64,000 nucleotides of DNA from Succinivibrionaceae bacterium (GTDB lineage Bacteria; Pseudomonadota; Gammaproteobacteria; Enterobacterales; Succinivibrionaceae): NCBI GenBank assembly GCA_019420905.1, contig JAHZGH010000001.1, positions 124,001-188,000 of the forward strand. Direction: 5' to 3'. The notes under the pieces were generated by a model, which worked only from the letters and a program-made list of their open reading frames with translations, did not search any database and was not told the origin of the DNA. The position numbers and the translations under genes were made by a program. The stretch's first letter is position 1; every line of letters starts with the position of its first letter. Below, piece by piece: positions 7,605 through 15,787 of this stretch.

Positions 7605-8777
7605 GTGTGTATGGAAAAACATTGCCGTGTAAGGATTTATATGCAAGCGGATTTACTGTTTAAAAACGCAAAAATTTTTGACCCAGACACTTCAGCTTTA
7701 TTTGACGGACAGCTAGCTGTAACTGATGGTGTTATAAGCGCTAAAGGCACTAAATTAGATTGTCAAGCTAAAAAAGAAATTGATTTGCGGGGGAATATAT
7801 TAAGTCCTGGCTTTATTGATCATCATTGTCATGTGTTTTTAGGCGGTTCAATTTTAGGTCTAAGTCCGGATTTGTTTTTTTCAATGGGGTGTACTACTGT
7901 AGTTGATGCAGGCAGTGCCGGATTTGCTAATTTCAAGGCGTTTGCTAATGCGAATTCCTATAATATGATGAGTGTTTATGCGTATCTGAATGCAGCTTCA
8001 TGCGGTCAAGTAGTTATAGATTGTCCTGAAGATTTCAGGAGAATAAAGATTCATTCCTTTTCTATAAAAGAAATAGTGACGAAGTATTCAGGCCTGATCC
8101 GCGGCATTAAGATGCGTTTTGATCAAAATTGCGCTCTTGATGAAGACAATAAATCGCTTGAGTTTTGCGCTGATTTGGCGCATTCGCTGAATTTACCGCT
8201 GTGCGTTCACATTACCAATCATGGCAGCACTTTTTCCAAGATTTTAGCTCCGCTTGAAAAAGGTGATGTGGTTTGTCACGTGTATCAGAATATAGGACAA
8301 ACGCTGCTTGATGAGAATGGCAAAGTTCGAGAGGAACTGTGGGCTGCGCGTGAGCGAGGCATTATTTTTGATGCGGCCGACGAGTATGTCAATTTTTCTT
8401 TTGATATTTTAAAACCTTCTATAGCTCAGGGCTTTAGTCCTGATATTATATCTTCGGATTTATCAACGATTTCAGCATTCAATAATCATGTATACGGATT
8501 GCCTTTGCAGTTGTCAAAATATTTAAGTATTGGAATGGAATTAGAGCAGGTATTAAGCTGCATAACTAAAGCTCCAGCTAAGGCTTTGGGACTTTACAGT
8601 GAGATAGGTTCGCTTAAGATTGGAGCTCAAGCTGATTTGACAGTCTGCAAACTTGAAGATCATGAGTTTATATTTAAGTCATATGATCATGTTTTGAACA
8701 AAGGAGATAAGCTTATAAAAATACTTGCTACCTTTAAACGAGGAGCTTTGCGTTATGCTTCTTTTGATTACTATTAA
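7605..8777 (+). CDS. Amidohydrolase/deacetylase-family metallohydrolase
   Basis: TIM-barrel metal-dependent hydrolase related to dihydroorotase-like deacetylases, up to 390 residues. The metal-binding set is visible: HxH in FIDHHCHVF, the Lys in IRGIKMRF (candidate carboxylated lysine), His in LCVHITNH, His in VVCHVYQN and the catalytic Asp in IISSDLST. The frame can start at GTG 7605 (GGAGG at 7589-7593) or ATG 7611. ATG 7641 with AAGGA just upstream gives MQADLLFKNAKIFD, the usual N-terminus of the family, and is probably the true start. A terminator follows at 8868. The substrate cannot be told from sequence; no pathway neighbours are present. Confidence 0.8.
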   Translation: MCMEKHCRVRIYMQADLLFKNAKIFDPDTSALFDGQLAVTDGVISAKGTKLDCQAKKEIDLRGNILSPGFIDHHCHVFLGGSILGLSPDLFFSMGCTTVVDAGSAGFANFKAFANANSYNMMSVYAYLNAASCGQVVIDCPEDFRRIKIHSFSIKEIVTKYSGLIRGIKMRFDQNCALDEDNKSLEFCADLAHSLNLPLCVHITNHGSTFSKILAPLEKGDVVCHVYQNIGQTLLDENGKVREELWAARERGIIFDAADEYVNFSFDILKPSIAQGFSPDIISSDLSTISAFNNHVYGLPLQLSKYLSIGMELEQVLSCITKAPAKALGLYSEIGSLKIGAQADLTVCKLEDHEFIFKSYDHVLNKGDKLIKILATFKRGALRYASFDYY

Positions 8778-8867
8778 GATAATAAATGATTATCAGAATA
8801 AATTTTTAATTAACAAATAGCTTAATTTGCAAACAATATTTATAGCTGTTATGAGATAAACTGTAAA

Positions 8868-8910
8868 AAAGCGGTATTTTATAGTTAGCACAAAATACTG
8901 CTTTGATTTT
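8868..8910 (+). terminator. Terminator after the amidohydrolase
   Basis: AAAGCGGTATTTT (8868-8880) pairs with 8892-8904 over 13 bp with one G-T pair, followed by GATTTT. It matches the end of the plus-strand gene 90 bp upstream. Confidence 0.7.
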
Positions 8911-9217
8911 AATGGACATATTACTTTAGTAGAGCAAGCCTATTTTTCTGAGGTAAATAAAGATAAAGCTTAGGTAAATTAACTTATAGAAAAGGATAAG
9001 CTCTAAATATTCGTATTTATGATTCTGATGTTATTTATTAATTTTTAAGATTTTGCAGGAGCTGTCAAGAATCAGCATCGTTAATGCTCCGCAAATGTAT
9101 TAATGATTGAGCAAAACAATTTTGTGGAAAGCTTGGAAATTATCAAGACTTCTTTTCATTATTAGTTGTTTGATGAATACTTATAAAAATTTTTAAATGG
9201 TTAGTTATCATATTAAG

Positions 9218-9240
9218 TAACAAATAAAATTTATTTGTTA
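9218..9240. repeat. 23-bp perfect palindrome
   Basis: TAACAAATAAA (9218-9228), one A, then the exact reverse complement TTTATTTGTTA (9230-9240). There is no gene nearby for which it is an obvious operator. Confidence 0.6.
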
Positions 9241-9325
9241 TGTATATTGGTTATGTGACGATAATTTTGCTTGATAGGCTTATGGTACATGAGGGAAGGG
9301 TTCTTTATAAGATAACGATGAATTG

Positions 9326-9345
9326 TGGTCATATCATTATGACCA
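9326..9345. repeat. Short perfect hairpin
   Basis: TGGTCATA (9326-9333) pairs with TATGACCA (9338-9345) around a TCAT loop. There is no T tract on either side, so it is unlikely to be an intrinsic terminator. It lies 20 bp before the repeat-like site. Confidence 0.55.
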
Positions 9346-9364
9346 AAACACATTGTAGTAATGA

Positions 9365-9401
9365 GCTATAATTATGAATCAATTAGTTAATGAACAAAAT
9401 A
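9365..9401. repeat. Solo degenerate CRISPR-repeat-like sequence
   Basis: Aligned without gaps to the 37-bp repeat of the array at 5195-5667, 28 of 37 positions match, and 23 of 26 in the core (positions 6-31 of the repeat). It lies 3.7 kb from the array, is alone, and has the same plus-strand sense as the array repeats. A plus-strand transcript would pair with crRNAs like a tracrRNA; a minus-strand transcript would resemble a crRNA handle. It may equally be a relic of a former array. Confidence 0.65.
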
Positions 9402-9431
9402 CAAGCTGAAGGAGTTTTAATTTATGAGGAG

Positions 9432-9471
9432 ACAATATTAGCCATTAAGCATTTTTAATAGCTAATATTGT
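9432..9471. terminator. Long hairpin downstream of lnt
   Basis: ACAATATTAGC (9432-9442) and its exact complement (9461-9471) close a stem that continues with ATTAA/TTAAT inside. It lies 25 bp past the lnt stop on the minus strand and may terminate that operon. T tracts are poor on both strands, so this assignment is uncertain. Confidence 0.5.
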
Positions 9472-9495
9472 ATATAAATAATGTGTGGATAAGGT

Positions 9496-11085
9496 CTACG
9501 GTCTTACCAATTTTTGAAGGGCATCATTATTTTTGTCGATCTTTTTATTTGAGCTTATAAAGCCAAAGATGATCAAAGCAAGCATTAAAATAACTACTGG
9601 TATATCTCCGTATTTTGCATAGGGAGTTAAGCCTTTATAAGTCTTAAAGTTAGCGCTTAAAACACCTTCTTTATCAGAATCAATGATTTTTTCAAGATTT
9701 CCCTGAGGATCGATAATAGTTGTAACTCCGCTATTGGTACAGCGAAGCATGGGCTTTTGAAGCTCTAAGCTTCTCATTCTGGCCATATTAAGATGCTGCC
9801 AGGGGGCGCGAGTAGGCCCAAACCATGAATCATTACTTACCATCAAAATAGCCTGAGTTTCATCGTTATTTATAGAAGAGATGACGTCAGGATAAATAGC
9901 CTCATAGCATATAGCTGGAGTAAATTTAATATTAGCAGCTTCTAACGGCTTTTGCTCAGATAGTCCTTTGCTGAAGCTAGACATAGGAATATTAAAGATT
10001 TTTCCTAAGGGTCTTAATACAGAAGCAAAAGGGACATATTCTCCAAAAGGTACGAGTTTTCTTTTGTTATAGGTTGAAAAGTCAGAAAGCTCTTTATTTT
10101 TTCCTAAGACTAAGATTGAATTGAAAATCTTGCCGTTAGCGTCGGTACTTAATAAGCCTGTAACTAAATTGCTTTTATTTTCATAAGCTACAGCATTTAA
10201 ATCTGAAAGCAGGGCTAAATTGCTTTCAATTGTTAAAGGCAGGGCAGATTCAGGCCAAATTACCAGATCATGATCTTTGAATAAATCTCGGCTTAAGCTC
10301 CAGTATTTGCCTATAATCATATTTATACGTTCAGAATCGACGTGTAATGATTGAGGTATATTGCCTTGTACAAGTGCAACTTTAAGCTCTTGAGCCGGAC
10401 TTACATAGCTTATAGATGAGCTAAAGGAGCCGATTGCTAATATTAGGGCTACAAAGGGCAGATATAAGAATTTTCTTACAGCCGTCATAGCTAAAGCACC
10501 GGCAGTAAACATGAATATAAGGTTTATTCCTCTGACTCCTATAAGAGGAGCAAATCCTGAAAAAGGTCCTTCTACGCAGGTGTTGCCAAGATATACCCAA
10601 GGAAAGCCGCCTAAGGCATAGCCGTTTATGAAATCAGAGATGACAAAAAAAGCTGGAATATAAGCGCACAGCATAACAGAGCGTCTATCTTTACTTAATT
10701 TTTTGCTAAAAACAGCAGCAATTGAGTAGGGAATACTCAATAAAAAAGAAAATAAAGCAATGATAGGCCATACTGCAAAAGCCGGCATCTCTCCAAAGCC
10801 TTCCATTACAAAGCTAAGCCAATCTAAAGTAATAAGATTAAGACTTGTAAAGAATAAAGCAGTGGCACAAAATACAGCTTTAAGCGATTTAACGCTGGAA
10901 ATTAAAATTAAGAGACCTACGGCAGAGCCTAAGGTTACAGGCCATATGCTGTATGGAGCAAAGCCTAAGGTTGCAAGCAGGCCTAGAAGGATGCTGCATG
11001 AAAAAATTCCCTTTTTAGATAAGCAAAAGGAAATTAATCGGCCTCCGTCGAGCAGCACGCTTAAAAATAATAAAATGCGATTCAT
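9496..11085 (-). CDS. lnt: Apolipoprotein N-acyltransferase
   Basis: Inner-membrane enzyme that transfers an acyl chain from phospholipid to the N-terminal Cys of lipoproteins, the last step of lipoprotein maturation. The 529-residue protein has an N-terminal multi-spanning membrane part (about residues 1-225) and a periplasmic nitrilase-like domain. The catalytic triad is visible: Glu279 in WPESALP, Lys343 in KRKLVPFGEYVPF, and Cys393 in AICYEAIYPD. It is the last gene of the minus-strand miaB-phoH-ybeY-corC-lnt operon and starts 3 nt after corC. Confidence 0.95.
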   Translation of the reverse strand: MNRILLFLSVLLDGGRLISFCLSKKGIFSCSILLGLLATLGFAPYSIWPVTLGSAVGLLILISSVKSLKAVFCATALFFTSLNLITLDWLSFVMEGFGEMPAFAVWPIIALFSFLLSIPYSIAAVFSKKLSKDRRSVMLCAYIPAFFVISDFINGYALGGFPWVYLGNTCVEGPFSGFAPLIGVRGINLIFMFTAGALAMTAVRKFLYLPFVALILAIGSFSSSISYVSPAQELKVALVQGNIPQSLHVDSERINMIIGKYWSLSRDLFKDHDLVIWPESALPLTIESNLALLSDLNAVAYENKSNLVTGLLSTDANGKIFNSILVLGKNKELSDFSTYNKRKLVPFGEYVPFASVLRPLGKIFNIPMSSFSKGLSEQKPLEAANIKFTPAICYEAIYPDVISSINNDETQAILMVSNDSWFGPTRAPWQHLNMARMRSLELQKPMLRCTNSGVTTIIDPQGNLEKIIDSDKEGVLSANFKTYKGLTPYAKYGDIPVVILMLALIIFGFISSNKKIDKNNDALQKLVRP

Positions 11086-11088
11086 CTT

Positions 11089-11961
11089 TTATTCTTCTAG
11101 ACTTTCAGAATCTTCTTGATAATTAGGATCTACTGTAACTTCAATTTCGTGAATTTGTCTTACGGTTGCTTCGGTTATTTTAAAGCTAAGCTTGCCTAAG
11201 GATAAGGTTTCTCCTCGACGCGGGAATCTGCCTAAGATATGCAGCAATAATCCTGCAATAGTACCAACATCAGCTTCAGGCAGGCTAACCTTGAAAAATT
11301 CTTCAAAATCTAAGATAGGGGTTATACCTTGTACTTTGTAGACATTTTCCTTGTCGGTTTGGCTTATAAGTGAAGGATCGTGAGTATTAACCTCATATTC
11401 ATCTTCAATATCTCCGACGATTAGCTCTAAGATATCCTCGATAGTAACTAAGCCGCAAACGCCGCCGAATTCATCGACGACAATAGCAATATGGAATCTG
11501 CGTGATTGGAACTCTTCTAAAAGAGTATCTACGTGTTTAGATTCAGGCACAATCATAGCCTTGCGTAATAATGAGCGAATTCCACCATCAAGCTTTTTTA
11601 AGCCGCAAGCATAGGGAAGAAGATCTTTTGCCATTAAAATGCCGGCAATATGGTCTTTGTCCTCAGAGATAACCGGATAGCGTGAGTGCCCGTATTTGTC
11701 GATGATTTTTATGGCATCTATGAGAGAGCTTTGTATATTGATGGCAACAATGTCAGAGCGAGGGATCATTACGTCATTAACTCGCAGCCTGGTGATATCG
11801 AAGACGCCGTGAATCATATCTTCGGTAGTTTCATCAATAATTTCACGTTCAGAGGCTTCATGGATTACATCAGCAAGTTCGTTTTTATTTTTTGGTTTTA
11901 AAGCACGCATGAAGCGTGAGAATAAATGCTCGTGCTTATTTCCGTTTTCTTTGTCTTCCAT
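11089..11961 (-). CDS. corC: CorC/YbeX CBS-domain protein
   Basis: Cytosolic member of the HlyC/CorC family linked to magnesium/cobalt efflux and to translation/ribosome maintenance in enterobacteria. At 290 residues it shows a short N-terminal helical region, a CBS pair (VNDVMIPRSDI, then SRRFHIAIVVDEFGG), and a C-terminal transporter-associated CorC_HlyC domain. It has no membrane DUF21 domain, like E. coli YbeX. It sits between ybeY and lnt as in E. coli. Confidence 0.92.
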   Translation of the reverse strand: MEDKENGNKHEHLFSRFMRALKPKNKNELADVIHEASEREIIDETTEDMIHGVFDITRLRVNDVMIPRSDIVAINIQSSLIDAIKIIDKYGHSRYPVISEDKDHIAGILMAKDLLPYACGLKKLDGGIRSLLRKAMIVPESKHVDTLLEEFQSRRFHIAIVVDEFGGVCGLVTIEDILELIVGDIEDEYEVNTHDPSLISQTDKENVYKVQGITPILDFEEFFKVSLPEADVGTIAGLLLHILGRFPRRGETLSLGKLSFKITEATVRQIHEIEVTVDPNYQEDSESLEE

Positions 11962-11969
11962 AATCTTAT

Positions 11970-12440
11970 CTAGAACTCGTCGTCCTTGTATGGGTTATCA
12001 AAGCCTAATTGCGCTAAAGACTTAATCTCAAGAGGCTCCATTATCAAAGCATCGCTAGGCTCTATATGGTCATATCCTATAAGGTGCAGGCATCCATGCA
12101 CAATTAAATGAGCAAAATGCTCTTCAAGAGTTTTATGCTGCTCTATAGCTTCTTTTTTTAGAATATCAAAGCAAATAACCAGATCACCAATTAAAGGCAA
12201 GTCTAGTCCTTCAGGACATTCAAAGGGAAAGGAAAGAATATTAGTACTTTTATCAATATGCCGATAGGTAGAATTTAGCTCCTTAATTTCATCAGCTGTA
12301 ACCATCCTTACAGTAAGTTCACTGTCCAAGTTGCGGCCGCCTGTCAGCAGGGCAGTTTTTGCCCATAAAGTGAGCTTTTCAAGAGATGGCAGCTCATTTA
12401 AATCTTCACAGGTGTTTTGTAAATCTATGTAAACTTCCAT
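11970..12440 (-). CDS. ybeY: Endoribonuclease YbeY (rRNA maturation)
   Basis: Zinc-dependent single-strand RNase involved in 16S rRNA 3' end maturation and 70S ribosome quality control. The 156-residue protein carries the UPF0054 signature HGCLHLIGYDH, whose His115, His119 and His125 bind zinc. It has a Cys where HGTLHL or HGVLHL is common. It lies directly downstream of phoH with a 3-nt gap. Confidence 0.95.
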   Translation of the reverse strand: MEVYIDLQNTCEDLNELPSLEKLTLWAKTALLTGGRNLDSELTVRMVTADEIKELNSTYRHIDKSTNILSFPFECPEGLDLPLIGDLVICFDILKKEAIEQHKTLEEHFAHLIVHGCLHLIGYDHIEPSDALIMEPLEIKSLAQLGFDNPYKDDEF

Positions 12441-12443
12441 GGC

Positions 12444-13502
12444 TTAATCCTTTTTTGCGCTGATGACAGCTTTAGTCTTTTCCTGAGCCTTATCGTATTT
12501 GTCGTACGCATTAACAATCAGGGCTACGACAGGATGACGCACAACGTCTTGAGCATCGAAGAATGTAAAGCCGATTTCTTCGAGATCCTTTAAAACCTCA
12601 ATGGCATGCTTAAGTCCTGATTTAATATGATGCGGCAGATCGATCTGACTTGGGTCGCCTGTGATTACGGCATGAGAGTTAAAGCCAATGCGAGTTAAAA
12701 ACATTTTCATCTGCTCTATGGTAGTGTTTTGCGCCTCGTCTAAGATAATGAAAGAATCATTAAGAGTACGTCCGCGCATATAAGCTAAAGGAGCAATTTC
12801 AATAATTTGTCTTTCAATAAGCTTTTCAACTTTTTCAAAGCCGAGCATTTCAAATAAGGCATCGTAAAGAGGTCTTAAATATGGATCTACCTTTTGTGAG
12901 AGATCGCCTGGCAGAAATCCTAATTTTTCTCCAGCTTCAACCGCAGGACGAGTCAGAATAATACGCCTTACCTCATTGCGTTCTAAGGCATCTACAGCAG
13001 CAGCCACTGCAAGATAGGTCTTGCCTGTTCCTGCAGGTCCAATACCAAAGCTAATATCATGAGCGGTAATCTTATGAATATAATCAGCCTGATTAGGTGT
13101 TCTGGCCTTAACGAATCCGCGCTTAGTTTTGAAGTTGGCTGCCTTATTGTATAGATAGCCCAGATCGCCGCGATCTTCTGCAATACTGTAGTCAGTATCA
13201 TCTTTTTCAACATGGATGGCTTCGGTGATTGCAAGATGTACTTTTTCAGGATCTAAAACATTGGCGTGCTGATTGTCGCGCAGAGGCTTAGTTTCCAGAT
13301 ATAAGGATTTTAAGAGTTTTTGAGTACGACGAACAGCAGCGCTTTCGCCTTCCAAATGGAAATGAGCTCCGCTATAAGAAATCTTAACGCCTAAACGTTT
13401 TTCAATTTGGCGTAAATTCTCGTCTTCAGGTCCAACAAAATAAGCTAAGCGTTCACGATTAGCATCATCTAGAATAAAGTCTTCACTAATTGTAGCAGTC
13501 AT
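12444..13502 (-). CDS. ybeZ: PhoH-like ATPase YbeZ
   Basis: Cytosolic P-loop ATPase that partners YbeY. An N-terminal KH-like region is followed by the PhoH ATPase core with Walker A GPAGTGKT (about residues 155-162) and Walker B FIILDEAQN. The frame is open upstream to 13541 inside miaB, but the start at 13502 (MTATISEDF, 4 nt after the miaB stop) gives the normal N-terminus of about 352 residues. Confidence 0.93.
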   Translation of the reverse strand: MTATISEDFILDDANRERLAYFVGPEDENLRQIEKRLGVKISYSGAHFHLEGESAAVRRTQKLLKSLYLETKPLRDNQHANVLDPEKVHLAITEAIHVEKDDTDYSIAEDRGDLGYLYNKAANFKTKRGFVKARTPNQADYIHKITAHDISFGIGPAGTGKTYLAVAAAVDALERNEVRRIILTRPAVEAGEKLGFLPGDLSQKVDPYLRPLYDALFEMLGFEKVEKLIERQIIEIAPLAYMRGRTLNDSFIILDEAQNTTIEQMKMFLTRIGFNSHAVITGDPSQIDLPHHIKSGLKHAIEVLKDLEEIGFTFFDAQDVVRHPVVALIVNAYDKYDKAQEKTKAVISAKKD

Positions 13503-13506
13503 AAAT

Positions 13507-14868
13507 TTATATTCTTTCAGCTTTAAGGGTATGAGAAGCAACCCCTGTAACTTTAACTTTTACCATTTCACCTATAAGCGAACTGTCGCCTTTAAATACG
13601 GTAATGCGGCCGTTTGAGGCGCGTGCCTTAAGTTCATTTTGATCTTTGCGGGAAATTCCTTCGACTAAAACTTCTAAGGTAGAGCCAATAAGCTCTTGTC
13701 CGAATCTGGCTGTGCATTTCTCAAGTTCTTCCTGAAGCTCATACAGCCATTTTTGCTTAGTAGCAAAATCGACAGGATCTGGCATTGAGGCTGCCGGAGT
13801 TCCTGGACGCGGGGAATAAATAAAGGAAAAGCTTTGATCAAAGCCTATCTCCTTTACAGCAGCAATGGTCTCTTTGAAGTCCTCTAATGTCTCTCCAGGG
13901 AAGCCTACGATAAAGTCAGATGAAATCAGAGCTGTAGGGCGAGCCTTGCGAATCTTGTTAACTAAGGTTTTATATTCTTCGACAGTATAGCGGCGGTGCA
14001 TAAGCTCTAAAATACGGTTAGAACCGCTTTGAATCGGGACGTGAATCTGATCGGCAATTACAGGCAGATCTTCAATAGCTTTGATGATATCATCAGAAAA
14101 ATCCATTGGATTTGAAGTAGTAAAGCGGATACGCTTTATTCCCTCAATAGCAGCAATTTCATATAAAAGTGTTGCAAAATCGCAAATATTTCCGTCAGCA
14201 TCTTCGCCTCTGTAGGAATTTACATTTTGTCCTAAGAGATGAATTTCTTTTGCTCCATTGGCAATGAATTTACGGCATTCATTTAAAATATCGTCAAGCG
14301 GACGAGAAATTTCTTCTCCGCGAGTATAAGGAACGATGCAGTAAGTGCATTTATTAGAGCAGCCTTCCATAATGGTGACAAATTCAGAAATGCCGCGGGT
14401 GCCGACCTCAGGTAGAGCATCAAACTTATCTAAGGAATCAGCTTCAACATCAACGATTCGTTCATGATCGGCTAAGTATCTGCTTAAAAGGCTTGGTAGC
14501 TTATGTACAGTACGTGGGCCAAAGACGATATGCACATGATCATTTAGAGCTAAAATTTTCTGTCCTAATTCAGAGCCGACGCAACCGCCTAAAGCAATTA
14601 CGGTATTTTCAGTAATAATCTTTTGCTGTCTCCAGGTCTCTATCTGCTTGAAGACGCGATTTTCAGCTTTTGCACGAACTGCACAGGTAACAAAGATTAT
14701 TATATTAGCTAAATTCGGCTCACTGACCTCGGTATATCCGGATGCCTGCATAAGGTCACGAATGCGATCACCGTCATAAACATTCATTTGACAGCCAAAT
14801 ACGGCAACGTAAAAAGTTCCGTTTTGTACAGCCAGGTTATTGAGATTGATATTAAAAGTGTTAGTCAT
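13507..14868 (-). CDS. miaB: tRNA-2-methylthio-N6-dimethylallyladenosine synthase MiaB
   Basis: Radical-SAM methylthiotransferase that adds the 2-methylthio group to i6A37 of tRNAs reading U-starting codons. Three N-terminal cluster cysteines (Cys26, Cys62, Cys96) define the UPF0004 domain. The radical-SAM motif CSNKCTYC (Cys170, 174, 177) follows, and a C-terminal TRAM domain completes the 453-residue protein. Its start overlaps the fic stop by 8 nt, which suggests translational coupling to the toxin gene. A tRNA cluster lies about 1.8 kb upstream, as near E. coli miaB. Confidence 0.96.
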   Translation of the reverse strand: MTNTFNINLNNLAVQNGTFYVAVFGCQMNVYDGDRIRDLMQASGYTEVSEPNLANIIIFVTCAVRAKAENRVFKQIETWRQQKIITENTVIALGGCVGSELGQKILALNDHVHIVFGPRTVHKLPSLLSRYLADHERIVDVEADSLDKFDALPEVGTRGISEFVTIMEGCSNKCTYCIVPYTRGEEISRPLDDILNECRKFIANGAKEIHLLGQNVNSYRGEDADGNICDFATLLYEIAAIEGIKRIRFTTSNPMDFSDDIIKAIEDLPVIADQIHVPIQSGSNRILELMHRRYTVEEYKTLVNKIRKARPTALISSDFIVGFPGETLEDFKETIAAVKEIGFDQSFSFIYSPRPGTPAASMPDPVDFATKQKWLYELQEELEKCTARFGQELIGSTLEVLVEGISRKDQNELKARASNGRITVFKGDSSLIGEMVKVKVTGVASHTLKAERI

Positions 14869-15463
14869 GTTTTTTTATAGCCTGTGTAGTACATTTTCTT
14901 AAAATCGCAGTCATAGGAGCATAATCGGCAATCATGCCTGCAATTGAAGCTGCGATCATTTCTTCTTTAGATATAGGGGCATAGTTTAAATTAAAACCGT
15001 TCATTAAGAACAACTGTCTTAAAAATTCACGCTGAACACGGCCATTTCCTTCTCTAAAAGGGTGGATTGAATTGATTTCGCACAAATAATAAGCGCCACG
15101 CTTGCATATATTGTCAAACTCTAAGCCTTTAAGATAGTCCTCTGAAGCTAATTCTTTAAAAAGTTTATATGCGGATTTATCTATATAGAGTGCATGACAA
15201 AAAGGTATGCCCTTTGAAATATCGCATGTACGGATTTTCCCGGCAAATGGATATATATCTTGGAAAATATATTTATGAATAGCTTTGAGATGGGCAAAAT
15301 CAAATTTAGCGAAAACAGCTTTCTTGTGCAGATCGATTAAGCGAGCACCGGTTAAAACGCGTTCAATTTGCTTGAGTTTGTCTGCATTGCGCAGATTAAA
15401 TTTATTGATAAGAACAGATGTTCCTGGGTAACAGTAGGGATCTTGTAAAGCATCCGTCGTCAA
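14861..15463 (-). CDS. Fic-domain toxin (probable AMP transferase)
   Basis: Fic proteins transfer AMP from ATP to target proteins; free bacterial FicT toxins modify DNA gyrase and topoisomerase IV. The 200-residue protein carries the intact catalytic motif HPFREGNGR (His134 to Arg142), matching HPFx(D/E)GNGR, and a flap region near GKIRTCDISKG. No inhibitory helix is seen within the protein itself. The small gene just upstream supplies one, so this is a class I (VbhT/VbhA-like) arrangement. The antitoxin stop lies 4 nt before this start, and the 3' end overlaps miaB. Confidence 0.88.
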   Translation of the reverse strand: MTTDALQDPYCYPGTSVLINKFNLRNADKLKQIERVLTGARLIDLHKKAVFAKFDFAHLKAIHKYIFQDIYPFAGKIRTCDISKGIPFCHALYIDKSAYKLFKELASEDYLKGLEFDNICKRGAYYLCEINSIHPFREGNGRVQREFLRQLFLMNGFNLNYAPISKEEMIAASIAGMIADYAPMTAILRKCTTQAIKKHD

Positions 15464-15466
15464 AAT

Positions 15467-15625
15467 TCATGCCGCCTTATGGTAATTAATAAGCTTCAAC
15501 ATTAATAATTTTAAATCTTCAATGTTAAAAGTTCCCAGAGCATACTGTTTTAACAACTCCTGTTCATATTCTGTTAAGTCTAAATTTTCTAAGGCAAGAG
15601 TTGCTTTTATTTCATCTATTAACAT
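15467..15625 (-). CDS. Fic antitoxin, VbhA-like
   Basis: Small protein of 52 residues starting MLIDEIKATLALENLDLT. TLALEN fits the Fic-inhibitory motif (S/T)xxxE(G/N), in which the Glu blocks productive ATP binding in the Fic pocket. The following helix pattern (LLKQYALGTFNIEDL) parallels VbhA. The start at 15625 is chosen over a longer open frame to 15703 because AAGGAA lies 6 nt upstream of it. Antitoxin-before-toxin order and 4-nt spacing are typical of these modules. Confidence 0.82.
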   Translation of the reverse strand: MLIDEIKATLALENLDLTEYEQELLKQYALGTFNIEDLKLLMLKLINYHKAA

Positions 15626-15652
15626 ATATTTCCTTATATAAATTACAAGCTG

Positions 15653-15661
15653 ATTATAGCA
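15653..15661 (-). promoter_or_regulatory. Extended -10 promoter of the Fic module
   Basis: On the minus strand TGCTATAAT forms an extended -10 element about 28 bp before the antitoxin start. No good -35 is visible. Because fic overlaps miaB, this promoter may also feed the miaB-lnt operon. Confidence 0.55.
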
Positions 15662-15703
15662 TATAAGGGCGGTTTCTTTATTTTTATAAAGGTATAAAAG
15701 CAT

Positions 15704-15729
15704 AAAAAACCCGGATCAATAGATCCGGG
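15704..15729 (-). terminator. Intrinsic terminator after the YgiW-like gene
   Basis: CCCGGATC (15710-15717), loop AATA, GATCCGGG (15722-15729). On the minus strand this is followed by six T residues. It separates the YgiW-like gene from the Fic module. Confidence 0.9.
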
Positions 15730-15787
15730 AAAACACTAGTTTGAGAGACTAATCTGAAAAGCATTAAAAACTATTTAGGACCTAGTT

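Larger units (their letters stand above)
8911..9495. other. Structured AT-rich intergenic region without a supported gene
   Basis: Between the amidohydrolase terminator and lnt there are about 580 bp without a credible ORF. It contains a 23-bp perfect palindrome, an 8-bp hairpin, a degenerate CRISPR-repeat-like site and an 11-bp hairpin, each listed separately. The clustering makes an unannotated small RNA or a relic locus possible. Confidence 0.5.
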
